A DNA stretch of 43,700 bases, taken from positions 1-43,700 of the IMG/VR virus record IMGVR_UViG_3300036851_000239; one strand, 5' to 3'. Source of the DNA: a virus. The notes under the pieces are model-generated. The model was given only the letters and a program-made list of their open reading frames with translations, was not told the origin of the DNA and did no database searches. Shown in pieces: positions 37,503-43,700 of the stretch (position 1 is the first letter of the stretch; every line of letters begins with the position of its first letter). The translations under genes were made by a program, and so were the position numbers.

Positions 37503-37700
37503 TTACTTCGCAGGCTCGCTTGGTTCAGGTGGAACAGGGTGAGATTTCAGGTAGAGTAGCGCGCCAACGAGCGCGCCGACCGCCGCTGTCTTACCGGCGC
37601 CTTTGAGATCTCCATTGCTGAGCGCGTCGATGGCGCCCGTTGTGGCGCCGCCGATCAGTGCGGCGATAATTCCACGTCCCCATAGCTTGAAGTTGAACAT
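37503..37700 (-). CDS. Holin-like small membrane protein (65 aa)
   Basis: Gly-zipper helices GIIAALIGGATTGAIDALSN and AGKTAAVGALVGALLYLKS with a Pro-rich tail fit a two-segment holin. It is near the lysozyme gene. Several small membrane genes nearby compete for the holin role. Confidence 0.5.
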   Translation of the reverse strand: MFNFKLWGRGIIAALIGGATTGAIDALSNGDLKGAGKTAAVGALVGALLYLKSHPVPPEPSEPAK

Positions 37701-37703
37701 TGC

Positions 37704-37961
37704 TCAGCTCCCATCCTCGTGTTCGTTCGCCTCGTAGTGCCGTGGGTCCAGCGCCATACCCACCGGCACCGCCTTGCCGTGCCGATCGCGACGCACGGCG
37801 ATAGCCATCATCCGGTCCTGCGGCCCGAATGGGTGTTTCACCAACAGATCCAACCGTTCCACTCCAGTCGTGACTTCGTGCGCCCAGTACCCAGTCGCCT
37901 GAGAGAAATCGCTCTCTTCTAACCACACCGGTAACTGGCGGCGTGGCGGCTCGCTGGCCAT
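37704..37961 (-). CDS. Small protein (85 aa), unknown function
   Basis: Starts MASEPPRRQLPVWLEESDFS; contains YWAHEVTTGVERLDLLVKHP and RMMAIAVRRDRHGK. Located immediately after the lysozyme. No family recognised. Confidence 0.5.
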   Translation of the reverse strand: MASEPPRRQLPVWLEESDFSQATGYWAHEVTTGVERLDLLVKHPFGPQDRMMAIAVRRDRHGKAVPVGMALDPRHYEANEHEDGS

Positions 37962-37962
37962 C

Positions 37963-38406
37963 TCACGCCTCGCCGGTCTCCAGCATCCGCGCCACATCAC
38001 CAGAACGCCGCGGCCCGACGTCGGTCGCCCACTTCGAATCAAGCGCCTCACGCGCTGCTGTCGCATAGTCGCCACGCTCCAATGCGCTGAGCATCTTTTT
38101 GAATCCGAGCAGCGAGATGATCCCCATGAACCCCATGTTGATCAGCGCGCCCTTCCGCACGTCATCGAGTGCGGCGAACCACGGCAGATGCGACGTCAGA
38201 CTGCGCTCAATCGAGTCGATGTCGTTGTCGAGCAGAAATTCAGCTTCAACGCGACTCAGGCCGATGTCTTGAATGTTGCGGCCGTAACCGATGGACAGCT
38301 TGCCCGCCGGACAGCGGTAGGGAAGGAGGCGCCCCAATCGCACAGGCCCGGTCCCCTCGTGCGCCTTGATTTGCCGGCGGAGCGCCAATCGAGCCTCGGC
38401 CGTCAC
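37963..38406 (-). CDS. Endolysin, T4-type lysozyme (GH24) with altered catalytic positions
   Basis: 147 residues; GTG start in a GTGA overlap. AHEGTGP carries the catalytic Glu17. PYRCPAGKLSIGYGRN aligns to the T4 lysozyme KDTEGYYTIGIG region; the catalytic Asp position is Cys32 and the Thr position is Ser38. Asp-to-Cys is a known functional variant in GH24 endolysins. The C-terminal fold KGALINMGFMGIISLLGFKK is typical. No signal peptide, so release needs a holin. Confidence 0.88.
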   Translation of the reverse strand: MTAEARLALRRQIKAHEGTGPVRLGRLLPYRCPAGKLSIGYGRNIQDIGLSRVEAEFLLDNDIDSIERSLTSHLPWFAALDDVRKGALINMGFMGIISLLGFKKMLSALERGDYATAAREALDSKWATDVGPRRSGDVARMLETGEA

Positions 38407-38588
38407 TGCCCCCTCCGCAAAAGCGTTTTGACGTCTGCTTTGAGCTCCACGAGATCAGCGCGGATCTGGTCGACGCGCTCCTCGAGCACGGCGACGCGGG
38501 TCTGCACCACGCCCCAGGCCAAGAGAGCAGAGACAATCCAGATACCAATCGTGGACAGGACCGACCACTGGATTCGTGGTTCCGCCAT
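38403..38588 (-). CDS. Anchored coiled-coil protein (61 aa), XhlA/spanin-like
   Basis: Membrane segment VLSTIGIWIVSALLAWGVV, then coiled coil VAVLEERVDQIRADLVELKA. This layout matches holin-accessory XhlA-type proteins or an inner spanin. It overlaps the endolysin start, so it belongs to the lysis cassette. Confidence 0.6.
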   Translation of the reverse strand: MAEPRIQWSVLSTIGIWIVSALLAWGVVQTRVAVLEERVDQIRADLVELKADVKTLLRRGQ

Positions 38589-38595
38589 AGACTCG

Positions 38596-38742
38596 TCACC
38601 CCCGTCGATTCGTCAACCACACGTGGAACCACACCAACCCGACGTACGCCGGCAACCAGACCATGACCTTAACGGTCTCCACCATCACCAGTCGCACAAA
38701 GGTGTCGGCCATGACCGCCAGCGCGTTGACTTCCTGCCCCAT
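38596..38742 (-). CDS. Small membrane protein (48 aa), holin candidate
   Basis: MGQEVNALAVMADTFVRLVM, then VKVMVWLPAYVGLVWFHVWL and a basic end (TNRRG). One or two hydrophobic segments with a basic tail, 7 bases before the XhlA-like gene. Small size and position make it a holin candidate along with the 65-residue protein. Confidence 0.5.
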   Translation of the reverse strand: MGQEVNALAVMADTFVRLVMVETVKVMVWLPAYVGLVWFHVWLTNRRG

Positions 38743-38750
38743 GGTTTCCA

Positions 38751-39098
38751 CTATGCCTGCCACGGCCTCAATTTGTAGGCGTTGATGATCTTCGTTCTCG
38801 CGGCTTGGTACTTGGCTACCGTGGCCGGCGCCGCGAACGTGTCGATGATCGTCCAGACCACGGCGCTAATCAGGCGCTCGGCATCCACGGACGCCTTGAC
38901 GGCCGCGTCGAGTTCGGCCGTTTCGTGAGCCGGATCGTCTGGATCGAACGCGTCGATGTGCGGCTGCGCTTCTATCTGTAACGTCACTGGCGATGTCTTC
39001 CATGTGCGCCTATCGCCGTCGTCGCCAATTGACACGCCGACAATGGCGATACCAGCCGTGCGGAGTACCCGATCGAGTCGCGCTGCGACATTCGCCAT
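38751..39098 (-). CDS. Hypothetical protein (115 aa) between fibre and lysis genes
   Basis: Beta N-terminal half (AIVGVSIGDDGDRRTWKTSP; VTLQIEAQPHID) and a helical C-terminal half (RLISAVVWTIIDTFAAPATV). Close to the fibre gene (4-base gap). Function unknown; possibly a fibre chaperone or tail component. Confidence 0.5.
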   Translation of the reverse strand: MANVAARLDRVLRTAGIAIVGVSIGDDGDRRTWKTSPVTLQIEAQPHIDAFDPDDPAHETAELDAAVKASVDAERLISAVVWTIIDTFAAPATVAKYQAARTKIINAYKLRPWQA

Positions 39099-39102
39099 CG
39101 AC

Positions 39103-40629
39103 TTAGCCGTCTATGCTGCCGACAATACCCGCTTGCAGGAACGACACGCCAGAGTTCGTTGCGGCCCACGTCGTTGTGCCTGTGGCCGTGCTGTCTTCCA
39201 GCCACGCATAGAAATGCCGTCCTATCGCTGGATAGTGCCGTATCGCCGCGACGTGCGCAAAATCAGTGGTCGCAGGATATCCGGCCGTGATACCGCTGGC
39301 GATTTGTGTCGCCATATACGCAGTGGTGCTGTCCTCGCCGAACCCGGCCGACCGCGCTATGCCCGCAGATGCGTTGTACGAGTCAACATAGAGCATGGCC
39401 TCAAGATAGGCTTCGCCAGCTACGCCCACCACGACATCTACCTGATTGGCTGCCGCTCCGTTCGCTTGTCGAATCGTGGCCGTGGTATAGGTCCACGTAG
39501 CTGTGGTCTCCAGTCGGCGTAGCACCCGAGGCACGCGGTTGTAGTAGTTCCACACAAACCGCCGAGCCAGGCTGTCTTCGGTCTGGCCGGAGACCGTCGT
39601 CGTTCGGAACGAGCCGAGATAGCGCCGCGTCGTGGCGGCAGACCTGACATAGACGCCGTTCTGTAGCGTGATCGCGGTGGCCCGCGTCGTGTCGTTCGTC
39701 CACGCCGTGAGCTCCAGCGTCAGCGTGCCGGCGTTGTCGTAGACGAAGACGTCGTACATCGTGCTGGTCGTCGCCGGCACCGCAATCGACAGTTCGGTGA
39801 AGGCAAAGAGCTTCCAGCGGGACCCGTCGAACAGCGCCAGCCGGTTGCCCTTGTACGGCGTGAAGTAGAGCGTCGTGGCTGCGGTGACGTCTGCGGTGGT
39901 GACCGCCACGGCCGTGGTCAACGTGATGCGCCCGTCGCACGTGAACGCCATCGGGTCAATCCACATCGGCGAGAAGTCGATCACCAGTACGGACGCAGAG
40001 ACCGCCATGCCAACCGGCCGAGCGTTCGTTGGGGCCGTGGACGTGATGGCCGCCGCTGTGCCGCTGACGTAGTAGGTCGATCCAGCCGACAAGCCCGAAA
40101 GCCCTGTCAGCACGCCGCCAATGCGCACCGTGCCGGTCGCCCCGGAGGCAATCGCTGCAGTCGCGAACCCGAGCGAGACGTGAAGCGAAAACGCGAACGT
40201 GTCCGCGTCAGCCCGATACCACCGCCCCGCTGTGCGAGCGCCAGACCCGTCTGAGAGGTACACCAGATCATTAGCGGACAGCGTTTCGCCAGCCACGGCA
40301 TCCGCAATATCCAGATTGACGGAGCTGGCCGCCTGAAGGGCGTAGACTCCGTCCGCAGTCCTGAGGGTCGTGCCGGCGCTGTTCTTGACGACGACTCGAT
40401 ACGCCACTGGGCTGAGGTAGAGGGTGACTTCCGAGCCCGATACCTGCGCAAATCCTGCGCTGTTGAGCGTGACGATGGTGCCGGCGCTGACGGTGAGATC
40501 CGTGTCCGAAAAGACGGCTCTCGGCGTGGAGGTGCCACTATCAAAAAATTCGAGAGAACCACTCGAAAGCGGATCGCTATTGTTGTCAGTCCATTGGATC
40601 CGAAACGCCGGCATGACCGCAGCTGGCAT
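39103..40629 (-). CDS. Tail fibre / receptor-binding protein
   Basis: 508 residues; start with AAAGGA upstream. The N-terminus FRIQWTDNNSDPLSSGSLEF, FDSGTSTPRAVFSDTDLTV, YRVVVKNSAGTTLRT is typical of the particle-binding domain of podovirus fibres (the phrase GGxLxFYxxGTxTPxxxYxD...SAG). The central and C-terminal parts are beta-rich with YLEAMLYVDSYNASAGIARS near the end. The fibre decides host range and attaches to gp4/gp10 in P22-like phages. No obvious enzymatic (tailspike hydrolase) motif. Confidence 0.78.
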   Translation of the reverse strand: MPAAVMPAFRIQWTDNNSDPLSSGSLEFFDSGTSTPRAVFSDTDLTVSAGTIVTLNSAGFAQVSGSEVTLYLSPVAYRVVVKNSAGTTLRTADGVYALQAASSVNLDIADAVAGETLSANDLVYLSDGSGARTAGRWYRADADTFAFSLHVSLGFATAAIASGATGTVRIGGVLTGLSGLSAGSTYYVSGTAAAITSTAPTNARPVGMAVSASVLVIDFSPMWIDPMAFTCDGRITLTTAVAVTTADVTAATTLYFTPYKGNRLALFDGSRWKLFAFTELSIAVPATTSTMYDVFVYDNAGTLTLELTAWTNDTTRATAITLQNGVYVRSAATTRRYLGSFRTTTVSGQTEDSLARRFVWNYYNRVPRVLRRLETTATWTYTTATIRQANGAAANQVDVVVGVAGEAYLEAMLYVDSYNASAGIARSAGFGEDSTTAYMATQIASGITAGYPATTDFAHVAAIRHYPAIGRHFYAWLEDSTATGTTTWAATNSGVSFLQAGIVGSIDG

Positions 40630-40691
40630 GTGCTATCCTTTCCCTTTAGTGCTCGCCCTTGCGTTTCTCGCCGGTCTCATCTGCGGCATCG

Positions 40692-41660
40692 TCATTTCTT
40701 CCACCGGCCTGTCACATTCCTTTCGGCAACAGCTTTCCGCACGTCTGCAACTGATGGCGTCCCAAACTGCTGCGCGAATGCGCGCTGCGCTTCGATGGCC
40801 TCCGCGGCTTCGTTGTGCGTCTTCCCGGCCTGCCGCAACCGGACGTATTCCTTTGACTCCTGAGCATTCAGCTTCAGCCGCGCAGGCTGGGGAGGTAGAG
40901 CTCGAGCCGCTGATGTGGTCGTGGGGGCTGGTGGGGCCGGTCCTGCCATCGCTCGAACGGCGTCCTGCGGAGTCTGCCCCTGCGCGACCAAGCGATCCGC
41001 CTGCTCTCGCTGAGACTCCGTCAGCTTCAGACCAGCCCGCTTCTCCGCCAGACCCACCTCATTGCGAATCCGCTGAGGACTCCATCGCGGTGCCGCGGCA
41101 GGTGCTGAACCAGATACAGGCGCACTTGTCGCGGCTGGAGACGCTGGAACTGCGGGAGTCGATGCGGCTGGTGACACGCGAGGCGCGGAAGGCGCAACGC
41201 TAGCCGGCGGCACATGGCCCCACGCCGTGCCTGTGGCCTGGGCAGGCACGCGCGGCGCTGGAGCGGCCGGAGCTGGCGCTGGAGTCGCCGCAGGTGCTCG
41301 TGCGCCACGCTTATAGCCGGAGACGACCATCGCGATTGGCGCGGCGACCGGCCCCGGAACGCCCATACCCTCAAGCGCCAGCCTCGCCGCCTCGTATTTC
41401 AGCACGGGCGTCGCTTGCGTCGTCGCGGCCTTGGCCGCAGCGGAGTAATACTTCGCACCCGCGACGGCCTTGCCACCGATGGTCTGCAGCAGACGCCCAA
41501 CCGGCGGCACGAGCGGCTGACCCATGACCTCGGCAGACGCAATCGCATCGGCCTCGGGGCCGGGCTTCATCGTCATTCCGAACACGGTTGGAGCAGGCGT
41601 TGGACTGGGCTGATCTGGCTCGAAGCTATCAGGCACAAAACCGGCCGGCATCTGCGCCAT
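40692..41660 (-). CDS. Ala/Pro-rich ejection-type virion protein (322 aa)
   Basis: Start MAQMPAGFVPDSFEPDQPSP. N-terminal third includes hydrophobic GKAVAGAKYYSAAAKAA; the centre is Ala/Pro/Ser low complexity; the C-terminal third has two related units (LKLTESQREQADRLVAQGQT, LKLNAQESKEYVRLRQAGKT), each starting LKL and ending in an A-x-A-I/M-type helix. It sits in the ejection-protein block. No family recognised. The gap 40630-40691 holds only the fibre ribosome site. Confidence 0.55.
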   Translation of the reverse strand: MAQMPAGFVPDSFEPDQPSPTPAPTVFGMTMKPGPEADAIASAEVMGQPLVPPVGRLLQTIGGKAVAGAKYYSAAAKAATTQATPVLKYEAARLALEGMGVPGPVAAPIAMVVSGYKRGARAPAATPAPAPAAPAPRVPAQATGTAWGHVPPASVAPSAPRVSPAASTPAVPASPAATSAPVSGSAPAAAPRWSPQRIRNEVGLAEKRAGLKLTESQREQADRLVAQGQTPQDAVRAMAGPAPPAPTTTSAARALPPQPARLKLNAQESKEYVRLRQAGKTHNEAAEAIEAQRAFAQQFGTPSVADVRKAVAERNVTGRWKK

Positions 41661-43039
41661 TACTTGGCCTCATTCCAGCCAGGCGGAAGCGCTGTCCCTG
41701 CCGGCACGGTGCCCGTTTCGCCGTTCGGGCCGATCACGCGCGTCCGCCCGCCCGCCTTCTTAGCTCGAGACTTGTAGCCCTCCACAATCTTGCGTGCCTC
41801 ATCGGCGTCCCCGACGTATTCACCGAGTGCCTGTCCTGACTCAAAAGCCAGCGAGGCCAGCATCGCGGCGCGCGCGCGGCGCTTCTGTTCAAGCGTCTCC
41901 TTGGAATCCCCTGGCTGCACGAAGTAGGTCTGACGGTCGTTCGCGAATTCCTGCTCCGGGATGGCGGCGCCAGAGTCTTTCCGGAGTCGCGCTTCCGTGA
42001 AGGCACGCTGCGCGGCGGTGTATTGCTGGCCGAGTTGCGTCTGCAGGAAGTTCGGCGCGAGTGCCTGCCATGTTTGTCCGGCAAGGCCAATCTCCTGAAT
42101 CTGCGGCTCCATCCCTTCCAGATCGACATCGGCCTGCTGCGCGCGGTTAAAAAAGTTCAGGACGCGTTTCTGCACGCCGCTTGAGGCTTTTTCCGTGCCC
42201 GAGGCCGGAGCTTTGCCTATCGCCTGGCTCCTGGGCACGCGAATCGGCTTCCCGTCTGGCCCGATGATGGTTTCGAGCGGACCAGGATCGTCAGATGTCG
42301 TCTGCGGCGCACGAGTCGCCGCCGCTTCGTCTCTGAGCACGCGCATGATGCGGGAGTACTCGTCCCTATCCCCTCGCCGCAGCGCTTCATTGGCCTGAAG
42401 TGGCAAACTCCTCGTGTCCGGCTTCACTGGTTCCGGCTTTGGCTCGACGTTCGCGATCGGCGCGCCGCTTGGGTCGAATCGCGTCTGTCCAGGACTCAGC
42501 GTGAACGGCTCTGGCGCCTTCTGTTCCGGAAACAGCAGCCCGTAGGCCTTGTCAACCGGCATGAACTTGAGCAGTTGCCCCTTCACCCATCCGGTCGGCA
42601 TGGGCTGCTTAGGAATCTGCTCGGGCTCCCACCCGCCTTCCGACGCCAATCGGCTCTGCACCGCGGGCCACGCCGTGCGCTGTTCCTCAGGCGACATCTG
42701 CGCGTACTCAGACAGCACGCCGATAGTCGCTCGCGTCCATCCAGCCGTCCGTCGCGCTTCTTCTTCTGTTTGCGTCTCCTGAATCTGCTTCGCGATCTGG
42801 GCTTCTCGTGCCCCGATCTGACTCTCAACGTCGCGTCTCTTGAGGACGCGATCCTGTTGCCGCTCAAAAGCCTCCTGCTCCGCCGCTCGGCGCGCTTGAA
42901 TGCCGGCCGGAATGCTCCCCAGCCCACGCGCGACGCCCGCCCACATATCGCCAGACTGCTGCGCACGCTGCGCGGCGATGTCGCCTTGCTGCATCAGGAG
43001 ATCGGCCAGACGACCGGCGTGCCGAGATTGATAGGGCAT
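41660..43039 (-). CDS. Long helical ejection-type virion protein (459 aa)
   Basis: Start at the ATG of MPYQSRHAGRLADLLMQQGD in a TGATG overlap. The first ~110 residues are Gln/Arg-rich helix (AERQQDRVLKRRDVESQI-like), then a Pro-rich linker, then a helical C-terminal region (TEARLRKDSGAAIPEQEFAN, QKRRARAAMLASLAFESGQ). Size, helicity and location match P22 gp16/gp20-type pilot proteins that enter the cell with DNA. Role inferred from context. Confidence 0.6.
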   Translation of the reverse strand: MPYQSRHAGRLADLLMQQGDIAAQRAQQSGDMWAGVARGLGSIPAGIQARRAAEQEAFERQQDRVLKRRDVESQIGAREAQIAKQIQETQTEEEARRTAGWTRATIGVLSEYAQMSPEEQRTAWPAVQSRLASEGGWEPEQIPKQPMPTGWVKGQLLKFMPVDKAYGLLFPEQKAPEPFTLSPGQTRFDPSGAPIANVEPKPEPVKPDTRSLPLQANEALRRGDRDEYSRIMRVLRDEAAATRAPQTTSDDPGPLETIIGPDGKPIRVPRSQAIGKAPASGTEKASSGVQKRVLNFFNRAQQADVDLEGMEPQIQEIGLAGQTWQALAPNFLQTQLGQQYTAAQRAFTEARLRKDSGAAIPEQEFANDRQTYFVQPGDSKETLEQKRRARAAMLASLAFESGQALGEYVGDADEARKIVEGYKSRAKKAGGRTRVIGPNGETGTVPAGTALPPGWNEAK

Positions 43040-43700
43040 CAGTCCGACACGTCCGCGCCGAATTCCGACGCCCACTTCAGGCGATCGAAGACGTCGCTTT
43101 GCTGGTTCCGCCACATTTTGTAGTCGTCTAGGAACTGGGTGTACGCGTCGTTCTGTGCCTTCTCTTCGGCCCGTGTCCCGAGATCGGCTTTCGTCCTCCA
43201 CCCGTACAATTGCGGCTCGAACTCGGCGCGCGCGCCTTCGAAGCCACGATCGTAGAGGTCGAACGCAGTGCCCCGATTCGCCTGCCAGTTCTGGAACGCG
43301 TTGCCGCGGTTCGTGTCGTAGGTCTGCCGGCGCCGCTGGTCGACGTTGCCGAACTCCTGCGAGGCGAAGTTCTGGTTGTAGGCCAGCAGGTCCTTGAGTG
43401 TCCCGCCCGTGCGTGCGAGCCCTTGCGCGGCCCGAGAGTTCATCAGCGCGTCTTGGCCGATATCTTTCCTGAAGCCGAAGCTCGGATCGCTGAAGACGTC
43501 TTCGCCTCTCGTCGGCGTGAACGACTGATACTCGAACGGCGCAATCGTTGGCAGTTGCGGTGCCGAGAACTCTGGCACGGGTCCGAGCAAGTCGGAGAGG
43601 TTCCGGAATGCCTGACCATACGCTGGTGCTTGGAACGAGCCAGGATACCCTTGCAGGAGCGGCCCGAGGTCAAAGGACGGCGTCCCTCTCGGCTCCGGGT
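43039..43700 (-). CDS. Virion/ejection-type structural protein, C-terminal part (start at 395 via the junction)
   Basis: Open in frame to the right window edge; through the terminal repeat it joins the N-terminal part at 1-395. The region EDVFSDPSFGFRKDIGQDAL, AQGLARTGGTLKDLLAYNQN, FASQEFGNVDQRRRQTYDTN matches a family of podovirus virion proteins with a DPGYxFRxxxGxxAL...ArGxxxTGGTLKDLxxYxQxxASxEY core. The full product is about 290 residues. Probably an ejection or tail-channel component. Confidence 0.85.
   Translation of the reverse strand, partial: PEPRGTPSFDLGPLLQGYPGSFQAPAYGQAFRNLSDLLGPVPEFSAPQLPTIAPFEYQSFTPTRGEDVFSDPSFGFRKDIGQDALMNSRAAQGLARTGGTLKDLLAYNQNFASQEFGNVDQRRRQTYDTNRGNAFQNWQANRGTAFDLYDRGFEGARAEFEPQLYGWRTKADLGTRAEEKAQNDAYTQFLDDYKMWRNQQSDVFDRLKWASEFGADVSD
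43517..43700. repeat. Terminal direct repeat, right copy
   Basis: Same 184 bases as 1-184 with one synonymous difference (43573). Confirms that the contig closes into a circle of about 43,516 bases. Confidence 0.93.

Noticed and set aside
40638-41203. Plus-strand ORF with a hydrophobic start (MCYPFPLVLALAFLAGLIC)
   Set aside because: It is antisense to the ejection-type gene and the fibre ribosome site, has no ribosome site of its own, and turns into typical antisense low complexity after about 50 residues.

Overview
The window is the complete or near-complete genome of a temperate, P22-like podovirus, assembled as a circle. Bases 1-184 recur at 43517-43700 with one difference, and one virion gene starts at 395, runs off the left edge and finishes at 43039. 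The unique genome is therefore about 43.5 kb. The DNA is GC-rich and the genes are packed tightly, with many TGATG, ATGA and GTGA stop/start overlaps.

Two transcription units diverge from a switch at about 29.43-29.56 kb. Rightward (+) lie a CI-like repressor, a tyrosine integrase, attP, and two likely lysogenic-conversion genes (a membrane protein and a lipoprotein with a metzincin zinc-protease motif). The unit ends near a hairpin at 32.44-32.51 kb. Everything else reads leftward from a Cro-like gene: Xis-like and small early genes (29.2-26.1 kb); recombination (ERF annealing protein, YqaJ exonuclease, Cas4/RecB-like nuclease, 26.1-23.9 kb); replication (O-like initiator with internal repeats and a loader-like partner, 22.6-21.2 kb); many small Cys-rich proteins, a Gp37/Gp68 (DUF5131) protein and an Acb2-like anti-CBASS protein (21.2-17.2 kb); packaging and capsid (terS, terL, P22-type portal, scaffold, coat, 16.1-7.3 kb); an accessory cassette (7.3-4.4 kb); P22 gp4- and gp10-like tail genes (4.4-2.3 kb); and ejection-type proteins crossing the circle junction (1.3 kb to 40.7 kb). 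A tail fibre (40.6-39.1 kb), lysis genes (38.7-37.2 kb) and a cluster of exported or repeat-rich proteins (36.7-32.6 kb) follow.

The most unusual part is 5.4-7.3 kb. An exported protein is translationally coupled to a TPR fragment, which overlaps a multi-pass GT-C membrane glycosyltransferase of the TMTC/TPR type. The two enzyme parts are encoded in the reverse of their usual N-to-C order. Counting this exported protein, the genome encodes at least six proteins with signal peptides or lipoboxes plus one with an internal signal-like segment, and a periplasm-facing glycosyltransferase that could act on them or on the host surface.

The attP core (31148-31171) has the sequence and the unusual 24-nt length of the 3' end of a selenocysteine tRNA gene (selC), so the phage probably integrates there. 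In the prophage the conversion genes would then sit at the end opposite the integrase. The lipoprotein protease and the TMTC-like enzyme resemble families I associate with Acidobacteriota (Vicinamibacteria-like). That host assignment is inference from remembered family resemblance, not a search result. I recognise no tRNA genes, CRISPR array, insertion sequence, DNA polymerase or replicative helicase.
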